Below the pieces are notes generated by a model. That model did no database searches and was not told the DNA's origin. It saw only the letters and a program-made list of their open reading frames with translations. This document shows, in pieces, positions 24,001 to 37,295 of a stretch of 64,000 nucleotides of DNA. The DNA comes from Fasciola hepatica (lineage: Eukaryota; Platyhelminthes; Trematoda; Plagiorchiida; Fasciolidae), in contig CANUEZ040000028.1 of NCBI GenBank assembly GCA_948099385.1, forward strand, positions 3,782,001 to 3,846,000. Reading direction: 5' to 3'. Numbering within the stretch: position 1 is the first letter of the stretch; each line of letters starts with the position of its first letter. The translations under genes were made by a program, and so were the position numbers.

Positions 24001-25156
24001 CGAAACAGGAAAGAACGGTGGTATTGTAAATGGCCTCGTAACCGAATTCCTAATTGTTTATTATTTCAAATCCACTTTGTTTTCTGGCAGTTGAAAAGGT
24101 CGTACGGAAAGGCGTGCGCTCAAATCTGCATCGTTCAAAATTCTTCATAATTAAAAACTATCCACATTATATTCCGTAGTTCCCTAATATGATACCATTT
24201 CCCTTCTACTAGTCCGAATACTTTTTGTTTCTTTTTCAGTGAAAAGGAACCGTTAGAGATGAATTATATTGGGAGTGAGCAACTATATTTTGATTGAATA
24301 TATCTATGTAACTGCACCCAAACCGTTTTTTAATGAACGTTTTTTTCAAAAATCTCTTAGTTTTAGCCTAAGGAACAATGATGATATAAACGGCAGTCAT
24401 ACGACAGTGACTGAAATATTGTAAATCAAACTCAACGACTTAGAACGACATACATATTCCAGCATTTTCTATCTTAGTGCTGGCAAAAGTTTAGCACTCA
24501 ATGGTCTTTGCCACCTGGATAGATTTCTCATAACATTACAACACAACGGAGTTTCATTGTCTGTGACATACAAGCTGAGTGCCTTATTGAGTGTGAAATA
24601 CCTGTTGCTTATAATTCTCGTAATATTACGATTGGATGGGTGGAAAACAAACATTTAAGTGACTATGTAACAATTTCAAAGGCTGCTCTTTTAATGCGGC
24701 AAAGCGGCTTTAGTTAGTCAAGTACTTTACTCTACAAAAGGTTGAACACAAAAATGACAAGCTTTTGAAGCCTCAAGCCGCCTGGATAGTTATTGCAGAT
24801 GGATGTAAGTGTCTAATCAATATTTAAAAGTGGTGCTTGTATCAGAGAACACAACTTTCATCGCTGAATGTTTACATAAAACCTAGAATTGGGTTGTGCA
24901 ACTCTTTTTGACTGACACAAAAAGGTACTATCCAGCAGAATCTTACGAATAAGAGATAACTGGAGACAAATCATCATTGGGGATTCATTATCAACGTTTT
25001 GGCAGTTATCCACTTCTCTTTGAATAACTGACATTCTACCGAGCACGTTTCCTTTAGTCATACGTTAAACACTACGAATGATTTGGCACATATATAAACA
25101 AAATTGCTGCTCTGCAAGTCGAAGTGGCACCATCCTTTTTTTCATTTCATCTTTAG

Positions 25157-25639
25157 GTGACAGTCGCCTGCACAGATGATGATGGAAGTCAGTCATTGTC
25201 GCGTAACGCCAGTTTGCATGTCACTGTTACTGACGTGAATGACCACATTCCGACGTTTGATCGCAAATTCTATTCAGGACGCGTCGCTGAGAATTTGGCC
25301 TCCGCGGAAGTTCACCTTTCTAGTCCGATGCGCGTTACGGATGCTGACCTAGGGGCTAACGCCTTACTCACTTTCTCGCTTCGCGATGTGAAGAACGGTA
25401 CGGAGTTATCGGATCCGGGTCGGAATGAAAGTTTGTATTTTCGGACAGATGCACGTTCCGGGCGCATTTGGACGGTGATTCCGTTGGACTGTGAGATAAA
25501 AAACAAATACCGTTTATTACTTTTTGTCCACGATTCCGGCAGCCCGGTTTCCCATTCAAGTAGTGCATTGATTGAAGTAACAGTGGAAGATTCCAATGAT
25601 AATGCTCCGGAGTTTACTTCAGCACATTATTTGTTCGAG
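25157..25639 (+). CDS. Protocadherin, coding exon 2 (end of EC4, EC5)
   Basis: Encodes residues 553-713, between CTTTAG and GTAAGT, phase 0 at both ends. It starts with VTVACTDDDG, completing EC4, and DVNDHIPTF (578-586) is the EC4-EC5 linker. EC5 (about 587-705) has RVAEN, TDADLGAN, the strand motif FRTDARSGRIWTV and LDCE (in place of LDRE). It closes with the linker DSNDNAPEF at 697-705. The last residues, AHYLFE, open EC6, whose next residues VPENSPGG lie in exon 3. The antisense open frames here are shadows of this exon. Confidence 0.93.
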
Positions 25640-26657
25640 GTAAGTCATTGACTTGGTAAATTATTTTATTTCTCTACAAGGAAGGTGAGGAAATAAGAAG
25701 ATTGTTATAAATGAGAACCCGTCCAGCCTAATCAACCTGACACGTATTTTTACAAATCGGATCAAACAATCTTTACAAAACGGTTTTCGAATTCTGTCTC
25801 TGATAAAACCTATTTTCCAGTTCTTCCTTTTCTCGGAGTATACAGAGAATAGCAGACCTTAGCAGACCAGATGTCGCTACTTGACGGAATGTTAGACAGT
25901 AATGGATTATCACCTAATTCTCGGTGCAAACCCATCTGAACCGAGCAGAACGTGTTCGCAATTCTAGCTGTTGGAAATGTGTGGTGACGTATTCCAAATG
26001 AATTTGTCTGGCACCATTTTGGTAGTACCAAAGTGCGATCATGGCAGATGAGGGAAAAAGTAACAATACAAATGTCCACCTACCCTTGTCAAACTCAGGT
26101 TTTGGCATCAATGTGAACAACTTGGTTGAGCTAAACCCTCCGTGTATCGATTTATAACGCAGTAGCAAAGCTCAACTCACTGCTGTAGCGAGTTGAACCA
26201 GTGTATTTCACGCTCATCATAAACCATCAGAATCGTTTGTCTTTAGTTGTGATCTTCTATCTCATCAAAACGTTTCGTGTAGCGTGTTTTGCTTTGGAGG
26301 AACTTGCTAACAGCCCATTAACATCTTTGGTGGTAAACTTACGAATACTAACAGTTTACTTTTTTCTACCATATTCAGCTTCACCTGATATTTTTTGTCC
26401 AAAGGTATTAGGGATCCATAGTGGTGCAGAAAGAGGAAGTCGTTCTTGCTTTTCGGAGTTTGTATCGATTGCAGCGTTTTTAGGCCTAAAAGTATTATCT
26501 ACTCTAGGATGTTAGCAAAAGAGTGAAAAATATCCTTTAATCCATCTAACTCATACAGTTTTCTAGTCCTAAAAGGTGTCTAAATGCATGTTTTGAAAAA
26601 CGCGTGCAATTGCCCCTGCTGAGTTCGAATACTGGTCTGTACATTTTCTAAAAACAG
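25640..26657 (+). other. Intron 2 of the protocadherin gene
   Basis: It runs from GTAAGT at 25640 to AAACAG ending at 26657. It joins AHYLFE to VPENSPGG in phase 0, the expected start of a cadherin repeat. Short open frames on both strands within it show no recognised motif. Confidence 0.85.
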
Positions 26658-27446
26658 GTCCCAGAAAACTCCCCAGGTGGCTCGGAAATCGGCCGAGTGG
26701 AGGCCGTGGACCATGATGTGACTGAAGTCAATCGTAAACTATACTACAGTCTCCGCGGTCGTCCAGAAGACTTGCATCTGATCAGCATTGATCGCAATAC
26801 AGGTGTATTGAGGACACGGAGACCAATTGATAGAGAATCACGCTCTTCAATATCACTTTTGGTAACCGCAGAAAATGAATTGCCTGTTCGTGTGGTTACA
26901 AACCCTGGGTCTGGTGTTTCAGGTTCAAATACTCAAACTGGTCAACGTTTGTCGGCCGAGGCAAGCTTAGTTGTCACTATTTTGAACGTCAACGACAATA
27001 AGCCAGAATTCACTTTAATCGAGCCGCATCGATCACACATAACGTTCATCTGGGAACAACTTGGAGTTGTTCCGGGATCAAATGAGACGGGGCCGAATCA
27101 AAGCTTTAACGAGACTACAGAAACGAGCAAAATTTCAAATTCTGGTTCCGAATACGAGGAAAAATTGTCGACAACTGATCAGTCACGATCACAAAAGTTA
27201 TTCGTTCTGAACCCGAGTCCAGTTTGTGAGCGACTTCCTCATAGGGTAACCGACAAAGACATATCACCAGAAAACAACTTTGAATGTTGCATTCTTGAAC
27301 TGCTAGACGATTTTGATGGCTTGTTCGCATTGATGCCTGAGGCACCAAACGTTCTCTGTGCAATGCGGAGACCTCCCAGACCAAAAAGTTATAAACTTAC
27401 ATTAATTGCCAAGGACGGATTGACAAATGATAGTTTGAGCTCTCAA
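26658..27446 (+). CDS. Protocadherin, coding exon 3 (EC6, most of EC7)
   Basis: Encodes residues 714-976, phase 0 at both ends, donor GTAAGT at 27447. EC6 (about 706-831) has VPENSPGGSEIG, VDHDVTE, IDRNTGVLRT and IDRES, and closes with NVNDNKPEF at 823-831. The following membrane-proximal repeat, EC7, is degenerate: an acidic, Ser/Thr-rich insertion with several N-x-S/T sites (about 850-895), then CERLPHRVTDKDISPENN, two adjacent cysteines in ECCIL, and SYKLTLIAKDG. EC7 lacks a clear LDRE and continues into exon 4. A membrane-proximal repeat without complete calcium motifs is common in cadherins. Confidence 0.92.
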
Positions 27447-30271
27447 GTAAGTAGCTTCTCGCCTTGCCTACAAATCACTATGATGAAATAACCTGATGTG
27501 CCCGGTCTTGACGATTTCTCTATCAGAATTAATTCATGTCTGTTTATTAATCTACACTTTGAGAGATCCAATTCATGTATAATGTGATTTATCACACTGA
27601 ATCAAAGTTCAAACATTCATTAAAAACCGCGGAAGTAAAGCACAACGCCTTTGTCCTTCTTAGAGATCAAAAATAGTAAGCTTCAGTCTAGTTCAAAACG
27701 GAGTTCCCATCGGAGTTGAGGAATTGCTTCAACAGACTGGGCTCTTTTGAGGAAATTTACATGGATTTTATTCTAACTACTGTACGGTATTCCGTTTCAT
27801 ATGGGCCGGAAAAGCTGGTACTTTGAAACGATTTTTTAGAAGTCGGATCACCTTTTGTTCTTGAGTTTGTTATTTCTCTACTAAATGCCTTTCAAACCTC
27901 ACGCCCATGACTTTGGTGAAAATCACGTTGCTTTTTCCGCCTAGAAATGTGCAGACCATTAACCATCAGTACGTGACACTGGGTTATTTCATTCATCGCT
28001 ATTCCTGGGGCCACCTTAATTTCAATACAATACGGATAATTGTCTGTTTGCTTTCCCTGTTCCAAACCGTTCTGGCTTTGAGTACATCGATAATAAATTC
28101 AACTAGGCTTCTAGGGCTAAGAGCTTGGAAACGGAACATGATTGTCCAAAGAGTAAATTCGTGCTCGAGAGTGTGAGCTGCATCAGTCAGCGGCATTGAG
28201 CATGGGCGTGCGCATTAGCTTTTTTCAATAATGATATACACACAAACAAAAACAAGAAGCTCTCAAATCGAACGGAAAGGTGATAGTCAGATTGGTCTTC
28301 ATTATATCTGTTCGGTGTGTATGTGTAGATGGGAGGAGCTGGAAAGAAAAGCGAAATCCTGTCTGGTCGCTTCGCTCATTCGCCCCTGCGTGATGCTGTC
28401 CCTGAAGCCTGCTCATGATGATTCGCAAAAAACAAGCCGTAGGATTTCTACCTAGGCAAGAACGAACTCGGCTTTCAAGCCTTTTTCTTGCTACTCACTC
28501 ACGAAGTTTGTAAGCTTCTGACCTAAGGAATAAATACACTAGAGTTAGGGTGACATCTCGCACCTCCCGTCCCACTGGTGTGGACAAAATATTGACACAT
28601 GAGTCAAATGTACGTATCGAACAAAACAAAACAATTATCTCTCATTTTTCTTTTACAAAAGGGACCCAGAAGGAGGGCTATAATTGCTCGTGGGGTGGTT
28701 TTTCAAACGGAAACAGAGTTTGAAAAGCACATGCAACATCAAATTTTATCAACGAAGAAGACCACTGATAGGCATTCAGACAAATTTTCTAATTTATGCG
28801 AGTCCAACTAACAAGACCAATCAGTGATGAAAATTAGGTCTTGTAAAATACGAGTAGTTTTACCATTCTGGTGAACCACAAGAAAGAAGCTGACAGCCAG
28901 AATGAGATATCTTTAAAGATGACAAGTTAAGAGACCCGTAAAAGTTGGTGTTAGAAAATTAATTGTTATGCAGTCATATTCAAAACTAATGGTGCTGACA
29001 AATGCTGAGATATTGTTTTGTGAGATATGCAGTTCTAAATGACAAGCATCGTATGCTTATCTCGGAATCCATTTTCGTATCCAACTGAACCAATATGAAA
29101 CAAATGAAAAAACCTCTTCCCGGTGTGAACTTGAAAAGAGAATATGAGAATAACGCTGTACTATTTGTATCCGGATAGATTTCGCCGTGTCTCTTGAGAC
29201 CTATACTATAGATAGTATAACACTGCTCATTAGACTAGCGAGGAAAGCATTGCCGGGGATAGATTCACATAGTATTGTTTTACAATGGCTACACTACGGA
29301 AACGAATAAAGCATTTTGCTTGCACAAAATAGACTTCCATCTTTGGATCGCAATTGCTTCCGCAAATGTTAGCGGACGTATCACCAGTGATGTCATCTTT
29401 GCTACTGTAATGATTACTATTTTACTACTTGTAGTATGCGTCTGATGAAACGCAGCAAAATCTCCCCGGATAAAACTTGTTTAGCGTAGATCTGCATTTG
29501 TTCTCCTTTCTAATAGGAAGAGACTGATTACTTTTCAATTGGCGAAAATCAAACATCGGTAGAAGGTTTATTTTACTATTTTGCCTAATCAAGACTAAAG
29601 TACTCATACAAATGTAAATTCAGGCTTCCGAATGTCTACAATATGACAAGCAGCAAATAAAATATTATAAATAGTACTAAGTGATTACTGAAAGCACAGC
29701 TGGACCATAAAAGCAGGCTATTCCACTTTCTTCACTACAGAGTTTTCATATGCTGCGATAATGTGGAGGTACAACACAGTTTTGTAGAGTACAATGTGCT
29801 TTAAGATTCCTCGTCGGGGACATGTAAGTTAAACAAAAATGGGAGTAACCTGAAAAGCCCTGAAGATATTAAACAGGATTTTATGCTCAAATAAGGAATG
29901 CAAAAGAAACTTTGGAAAACAGGGGGGATGGCGATAAATTAGCAACAAGTCGCACCTAAATGTTTCTTTCATGATTGCTGTGAATGTATTATAATTTTTG
30001 CCAATATATGAGCAGTTATTCTACACACTTCCCGGTCATTATTGCAACTCGGTTCCCCCGTGGGAAGCAATCGTTCCAGATGACGGTAGAGCTCATTGCT
30101 AGACTTTTGCAGTCAAAGCCATGAAAGCATTTTGTGAATTCCAAGGGGATGAAAGATTCTTGTTAACTTCATCGCAGCAACTGAACTCCCAACCACGAAA
30201 ACTGCAAACTGGTCCTGTTTTCTTACATTTGAACGCAAGTTTTTTTAATGAGAACAAGATTTCCCGAAAAA

Positions 30272-30300
30272 AGGCTTGACAAATGTTTTTTGACAAGCCT
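30272..30300. repeat. Short inverted repeat
   Basis: AGGCTTGACAAA at 30272-30283 pairs with TTTGACAAGCCT at 30289-30300 with one mismatch and a loop of about 5 nt. It is too small and isolated to assign a role. Confidence 0.35.
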
Positions 30301-32533
30301 GCAGTCAGTCAGCAAACTCATTTCATACATCCAACTGCGGTGTACCTATAGGTGTATCTAGCTTGGGTACAAATCTCTGCAGTGTTCCCAGGCCTGCAGT
30401 TTTGGTGAGATGTCGACCTAAAATTGAGAGCCTTCGTATCGTCGATTGCATATCAAGTTTCTGGAGAAAGCAGATGCCTCTAAAGTGACTACTGAAAGTC
30501 ATAAAACGGACCATTTTCATTCACGAATTAAACTCATACATGCCAGTGTCTACACATCCACGCAATAAAACGTCTTCACCAGTAACCCACTCCATTTGCA
30601 TTCATACATACTGCTGTTTCGTTACGATCACAGCAATCTTAGACACATTTTTGTGCCCAACTGGTGAATAGAAACAGGTACACACTTTGGCTAGGAATCA
30701 CTCCTTGTATTTTCTGTATACTGAATTTGTTAAAAATCACACCTCATAAATGGCAAGCAAATTTATTCTCTACTTCTGATTTGTTCAATGATTTCCCGTG
30801 AAACGATGCTAGCCCCAAAAAATCGACCGAATGTAGCCAAAATTTTGGAACTGGCCTTCTTAATATTCAACTGTTTGCTATGCTTAAGGTACCATTAAAC
30901 TCATCAGCAATAATCATAGTCAGTTTGGTATTTCTTCAGTTGATCAATATTGATAATTTAATCATTCTTTTATGAGCATTCCCTCAAGCACTTCACTTTC
31001 GAAAGGCAAACATTCAGACTAATGTGTGACTCTTTGTTTAAAATATAATCTCGTGTATATTTATGGGTGTAGCTGAAAGTATGCCCAGTAAGCAAATTAG
31101 AAAATGGCTGTTCCTACAGATTATATTGCATTTTGTCTGGCTTTTGTTAATCTTGCTCATTAGGAATATTATCTCTAGCATTTCAAACCGTCTACTGAGA
31201 CCCAACTGGTCATATTACGATAGTTCAGATGATAGAGCATCTAATTTTAAGCGGAGAATTGTCGGTTTGATTTCGGCCTGATACATTGGACTCTATATGT
31301 GCGAAAAATGCAGGTGGATTTTCCATAATCCGGAATAACTTGAACTTACAAGGCTGACTTCTACGGTTACTCAAAACCTAATATTTATAACTACTGGAAC
31401 TCGTGTGGTGAGACCACAACCCCGCTCTATTACCAAGTGTTAAAGTCAACTAAAAAGCCCATCATTTAAAGCCATATAAAAAGCTGTAATTTTCTCTCGA
31501 TAAAATTACACGACAAATTCATGGTGTTTCAAATAGCTCCCTCAAGTTTTATCTTAAATACTTGACGGTGACTTTGAAGGTATGGAAACAAATTTGTTCT
31601 TGGTCATTTGCCAAAAGATCACATTTTGAACGGTTTTGATCTAATCTTTGATGGTTCCATTGGTTTATGGGTTTGAGAAAATGCAAACTAATAATCCGAT
31701 TTATTCTTTTTCTGCTTTTTTATTATTAATGGACTTCAGTCAGTTTTACCGTCATAAATATGTGGACGGCTTTTATCTATGCGCGCATGCTAGTTGGACC
31801 ATTTTTCTAATAGTCCTAATGAAACTGGATGGAAAATTGTTCAATATACGTAACTCAAACCTAGTGCTAATACAAGCGGATTTAAAGCTAGTTAAAAAAG
31901 AACCGTAAAAGATATGGATGTGCAGCTTGACAGCGTTTCATTACCAAAGATGCTTTGAATGTTGGTGAGCACAGCGGGTGTTTGATTTCTCATAAATCAA
32001 ACGCACGATTATTCTAATTCGGTATTTTCTCCACTTTTGTCTTAATCTAGAGGTCTAACTGTGAAGTAGACTATTCATGACCAGAATTAATTATCCAGCC
32101 ACATTTTGCTGACTTTATTAGTTTTTTGCATCCAAAAAGCACAAAGCATACCCCCTGAAAGTAAATGTGGAATACCCACCAATAAATCCGTACTTACTGG
32201 AGCAGCCTTATTCTTCTTCTCTCTCCCGTATAAAAATAGGATCTCCTAAGTGTCCTCTTTTTGTACGTTTTCTTCCTGCACAGTGGATTTCGGTTATGGA
32301 AACATATCCCTCGAACTTAATGTGGAGTCCCACATGAGACAAATCACACACAGCGGAAAGGATGATGCACCTCTCAGTATTGAACTGTATCTTGCAATAA
32401 TACCGACTTTTCTAGGTAAAACCTACTACACTGGCCTTGGTTCCCTATGCCGTAGCTATAATAGACCTAAATTGAGCTTACTCCAGTGAACAAGTCACGG
32501 ATAATTCAACTTGGTAGTAAACCCGAATTATAC

Positions 32534-32592
32534 AACCAGCAGTACATCTTCACGTGGTTCACTACAGTGATTTACTATTAGTACTGCTGGTT
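32534..32592. repeat. Perfect 12-bp inverted repeat
   Basis: AACCAGCAGTAC at 32534-32545 is the exact reverse complement of 32581-32592, with 35 nt between. No target-site duplication or longer terminal repeat is visible, so a MITE is possible but not shown. Confidence 0.4.
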
Positions 32593-32884
32593 TCTGCCAA
32601 CTGAACTATGAACGAAAAAGAAAGCAGCAGAGCCCAAAAGCTACCTATCTATTGGAAACCTTTCAATTAGTAAAATGAAGTTTGATGTATAAACCCATGT
32701 GTACCTGTCTGTAGGTGCAAAGATGAACACTGGTAAACAACACCTTGATGATGAGTAACACTAGAGTTGATTCTGAACAGAAACAGAACAGCTGTGCTGT
32801 GCGCTTCATAAGAAGAAGCCCGTCAACCATTCTGTTACCGGAAATCGACGAAAACGCGGCTGTTAGCTAAAACAAAGTTGCGCG

Positions 32885-32886
<2 letters not shown>

Positions 32887-32941
<55 letters not shown>
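32887..32941. repeat. (AT)n microsatellite, about 27 units
   Basis: An uninterrupted AT dinucleotide run inside protocadherin intron 3. It translates as an apparent Tyr-Ile run on the - strand, which is not a gene. Confidence 0.95.
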
Positions 32942-32942
<1 letters not shown>

Positions 32943-34642
32943 CGATCGCACCAACGCGTCAGAGAGGTGATTTTCTCTGAAATGAGTGCCCCTAATTCCA
33001 TATCCCACAAAGGTTTTCACAGATTTTGTGCTACTATCTAGGCTAGATGATACCTCCTGTTACTTTAGTAACTTCGTAGGCAGAAAAATGAATCATGTCT
33101 TCCGGTAAACAGGGTTAAAATTATTTGAATTTATCAATATTCTAGCAATACTGTGGGATGCTCTGTTGAAATCGAAATATAAAAAGATGCTTTAGGCGCA
33201 CATTTCAAAATTTTTGAAAATTCCATTTTTTTTAAATTAACGGGAAAATCATTTCGAGTTCTAAATAACTAACTGACGTACGTCAATCTGCTGAAGCTGA
33301 CCTACCGACAACTGCATGAAAATATCCTCACGGAAAAACCTAATCCCTGACATTCATGAGGTCATTTTGATGGTTATATAGATAACCGTCGGTTAACCTT
33401 GGCGCTATGAGGGACTATTTGATGTGCACAAATGCGACCAAGGGAGGCGAACGTTGAAATGATCACATCTGTAACTTCCGCTATGGAGTGAATAGGGAAT
33501 GGGTTAACATTTTAAGTAGAGCATAAATACCTGTTCTATTAAGTTTGACGCATTTACCACCCCCAAAATCGGATCCAGTTTTTCACTTCATTTTTGTTTA
33601 CACCGTCTTTCATTTCAATAAAGTAAACTCTTTGGTAGCTAGGAAACTTTGGAAAACCTGGGTAAACGTCTATTGTGTTTTTGCTTTTACGCATTTGTAT
33701 GAAGAAATGTGAATCATGTTAGCAGAAATGGAATAACCCGTTTAAATTTTAACAAGATTTAGAAGAAACCGATTAAACGATTTGAGTAAAAATTTTCTCT
33801 CCCTTTAAATAGAGGCAAATTGGCATCCGTATGGGGCACTCTAAAATGAAACTTCCTTTCTTCTTCGGTTTGCTTGTAACACCGTTCTTAACTCCACTCG
33901 CTTTTTGTTCGTACAACTTGAATCCGAGGGTATTATTGGCCAACTCCAATCAAGTATCGTAGTTAATTTTACTTTTGATTCTCTGTACCCTCTTTCCGTC
34001 TGAGAAGGGTTCTGAGCTTCTATAGAAAAGTAGGTAGACATAAAGTTGTTGCCAAATACACGGATGACGAATTGGAATAAACTATATGATGCGCGACAGT
34101 TCTACATGTAATGAACATACAGATTGTAATGGGTCGGTTAAGTGCTATTCCAAGAGGTAAAGTTAGTGAGATTCAGCCTACCAGGGCAATTTTCTTTAAT
34201 AAATACATTTGCCTCTTGCTACCGCTTTTTTCTAGGCGACTTCGAATTCGTTCTCAATGTGACAATCTGTCAATGAAATTCGGCAATTTTCGTAAGGTAG
34301 TGGCGGCGATTTTCGATGAAAATTAAGGTAATCTTAGAAACGGGGTAGTGATTGTAGCTCTGCATTCAATAATTCGTTGGCTTATTTAATCTACGCACAT
34401 ACCTACAGAAACAAAGCTGATTTGTCTGTTTAAGCCACAAACAGTTTCAACGGGTACAGAAACTTTAAATTGTGTATTGAGATTACTCAAATCCATCTGA
34501 TATGTCCTCTAGGATGTATCACTCCAGTTTCATTCATTTCATAATTTCTGCTTTCAGTCGAAGAGACAACTTTGTCCTCCATTGTTCGATTGATTAGATC
34601 TTGAGAAGTGTTCCTCATTCTTCTCCCCCCGCCCAATCCTAG

Positions 34643-35006
34643 GTACATTTCACCGTGGTTATACGAAGTGACCCCAATCTGAGGCATTCAGAAGCCCACA
34701 CTAGTATTGGTCTCCCATTTCGTTCCCACAGTGGTGCAGTAGCAGGTGGACTCAATAAAGCGCTGGAGACTGGGTCAGGCCAACGGGACGATTGGTCTAC
34801 AGCACCATTTACTTTAGGTGATCACACGGCTGATCGGGCTCAAGTGAACCAAGTCGGCCGGGGTCGACTCACGGGCGCGACTGCGTTGAATGGACCAGCA
34901 CATCAGACCGTGATCATCATTGTTATGGCATCTGTTGCAGGCATTTTATGCGTACTATTGTTTCTCGCCATTATTTTAACGAAAAGATGTTTACTGGATT
35001 CTAAAG
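34643..35006 (+). CDS. Protocadherin, coding exon 4 (end of EC7, stalk, transmembrane helix)
   Basis: Encodes residues 977-1097 plus the first base of codon 1098. It begins VHFTVVIRSDPN, the last strand of EC7. A stalk of about 75 residues follows, rich in Gly, Ser, Thr and Arg, without a second NDN linker. A single hydrophobic helix (about 1065-1089, TVIIIVMASVAGILCVLLFL and on) is followed by TKRC, the positive-inside stop-transfer signal of a type I membrane protein. The donor GTACGC at 35007 is weaker than the others but leaves phase 1, which fits the next exon exactly. Confidence 0.9.
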
Positions 35007-37200
35007 GTACGCCGTGGCAACTATCATGTCACCGCAATTCAAAGTTTAACTATAAATTATTCTCACAGATTTTTCCGCTATACAATTAAATTCTTTGTTG
35101 TTTCCTAAAACCCACTTTGGATCATATCCTAGGGGTTCTAAAAATATTTCACACACTTAATTAGAATATTGGGCCCCAATTTATGTAAATGTCTGATCAT
35201 CATTCAGTTCGCAGAAAGCTGGTTGGAATAAAATGTGATTTTACCCTTTTCACATGACGTTTTTTAGTATCATTTTAGTGATAGACAACTTCAATTCACC
35301 TTTAATTAGAAATATCCTATTCTTCAACGACTATCATTATTTCAGGGCACTTTAACAGCCATAATGACAATAGTTTCTCTACTACTATGTATCAAAATTA
35401 TCTTTTTTATGGTGTCATCTTGACTGAAATTACTGGGAAAGTCGATCGTATTTTAATAATCTATTCGTCACATAGGCTAATTTTTATAAATAATATTACA
35501 TTTAAGTGAGGGTTTAAGTGAAAACAAGATCAGCATAAAATTATTTTGTGAGGAGATGACCGCAGATAAACAGGACATAAATGAAACGTTATATTTCACT
35601 GTTTACAATGATTCTTAACAATACCTCAACCGCAAAATGTTGGTGAGATCCATCTAACAAATGGGAAAATTTTAAGCCATCCTTTATGAAGACGCGTGCA
35701 TATGAACAGATTAGAAAAAGAACAGTACACTCTTGACCAAATTACAGCAAATACATTCCGTAAACCTTTAAAACATTTGGGAAATCACATGTGGACTTTC
35801 AACGTTTTAATGGTGACGTGTATCTAATGTATCACCGAAAGGTCGACAAATTAGTGAGAACAGTGTTTTATTGCAAAATGCTTCATAATTTGGACAATTT
35901 AAAATCAAATTTTAAACATGACCGAAAAGGCCACCTATGATAACCGGGATGAAGTATCATAAGAAACTAACTTTTATTTAGCTCAGGTTATACGAACTTT
36001 TCATTCAGAAAGTGTACCATCAGTGCTTTCTACAGTATTCTAGAGAACAGCACCGTGGGCTATTTCTTAAAATACTGCACATATGTTTCGGTCACTATAA
36101 GGTTTGTGCTTTTGGTTCCGAAAAAGTATTTTTTTCTGTCTTTGACAATATGCGGGAAAACACGATAAAAATACGATTGTCACTAAGTGTCCTGTAATTC
36201 CGCAGGGCAGTGTAGCACAGCTGATCATTTTAAAAATTCGAGCGTCTTTCGGTTTTCATAATTTACACTTGTTATTTCCAGGCATAACTTAAAAAGCTCC
36301 TTTCATTTTCCTTTGCGTGTGATAGAATGTAGCATATCTTACTAAAGCATGGCTGAATACCCACAGATTCATAGTAGATATATGATAACCACTCTCGGCT
36401 GAAACACATTTATTCAGATGATTGAAGTGCTATTTAGTGGGCTATACTGTCAAGAGTGACTTTAAGCTGAGGCTTCTATCTACGCATTTTTACACGATTA
36501 AGTAGTAAATACAAGCGACAGGATGTGTATCAGATATGCAAAAGAATCTATGGTATCATGTGTTATGGGAAGTTAGACTAATTTTATCCGCCACTGAAGG
36601 TGGGAAATTGCCGTCATTCGTGAAAACTACTTGAAATCGTTGTATTGCCTATTCATCCAGTACAATCGTGTTCACAGCTGGAGTGTGGCTAATCGTCTTT
36701 TCAGCTTATTACCAGAATAATATAGGAGCTTGAGCTGTGATGTCGTAAGAAGACAGCCTTATTCTGCGCTCAGGTAACAAGTAAACTAGTTTCAACCACA
36801 GAACGTTCACCGAAATCAAACCAGTTGTGATGCTTTTGCACAGCTCCCAGCTGAAGAACATCTAAGTGGTCAGCATGCAGATACGGAAAAAACTATGTAG
36901 CATCGTTTAAAAGATACTTGAAAATCAGACCACAAATTGCCTCAGAAGACACATCGACGGATCCAGCTGACTGATATTTGACATAATATTGCGTTGCTCG
37001 GCATTTTTAAAGTGCTTTTAAGAAAACAAAATATTGTGCAAAATGTATCAAAATACTAACGACTGTGTTCTTTTAAAAATCAAGTAAGTATAATTATTCG
37101 GATTTCTAGTCAACAAGGAGAATGCTGCAAAAGATTTTCAATCATCAGGTTTATTTGCAAGTTTTGCTCTGATATAATTGATATCACATTTTAATTTCAG
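35007..37200 (+). other. Intron 4 of the protocadherin gene
   Basis: It runs from GTACGC at 35007 to TTTAATTTCAG ending at 37200 and splits codon 1098 after its first base. Apart from short unrecognised open frames I see nothing in it. Confidence 0.75.
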
Positions 37201-37295
37201 CTGATTTTGCCAAAAACGATCATGACTCTCAAAATGAAGGCAATCCATGTACAAAAAGTCCAATCTCTATTCATTCAACGCCATCTAAATCGCAG
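37201..37295 (+). CDS. Protocadherin, coding exon 5 (juxtamembrane cytoplasmic segment)
   Basis: A 95-nt exon, too short for ordinary ORF detection. With the single base from exon 4 it encodes residues 1098-1129: ADFAKNDHDSQNEG, then NPCTKSPISIHST, ending PSKSQ. It is flanked by TTTAATTTCAG and GTAATG. The 95 nt plus 1 restores phase 0 for exon 6, which is the main support for it. The segment is polar and Ser/Thr-rich. No known protocadherin cytoplasmic motif is recognised. Confidence 0.75.

Larger units (their letters stand above)
5775..25156 (+). other. Intron 1 of the protocadherin gene (19.4 kb)
   Basis: It runs from GTGAGT at 5775 to CTTTAG ending at 25156. The join is supported because EC4 is completed in frame: residues ending SNYM in exon 1 continue as VTVACTDDDG in exon 2, the usual last strand of a cadherin repeat. 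The intron holds tRNA-like SINE copies (8.2-8.5 and 9.4 kb), a short hairpin at 10.44 kb, and four cystatin-like segments at 18.4-21.1 kb, all listed separately. In 5.8-8.2 kb, 9.5-18.4 kb and 21.1-25.1 kb I see only short open frames with no recognised motif. Confidence 0.85.
27447..34642 (+). other. Intron 3 of the protocadherin gene (7.2 kb)
   Basis: It runs from GTAAGT at 27447 to CCTAG ending at 34642. It joins SLSSQ to VHFTVVIRSDPN in phase 0, giving a normal last strand of a cadherin repeat, so no further repeat exon is required between them. It contains an (AT)n run at 32887 and short inverted repeats at 30272 and 32534. Otherwise it has only short unrecognised open frames; two hydrophobic ones near 31.1 and 31.7 kb lack supporting signals. 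Confidence 0.8.

Noticed and set aside
25312..25596. Open frames of 66-94 codons antisense to protocadherin exon 2 (and similar ones in exons 1 and 3).
   Set aside because: They mirror strongly supported cadherin coding sequence and have no motifs of their own.
31063..31281. A hydrophobic open frame in intron 3 (and another at 31648-31908).
   Set aside because: No splice signals, conserved motif or partner exon; composition is typical of AT-rich introns.
32835..33020. An apparent protein with a Tyr-Ile repeat.
   Set aside because: It is the translation of the (AT)n microsatellite.
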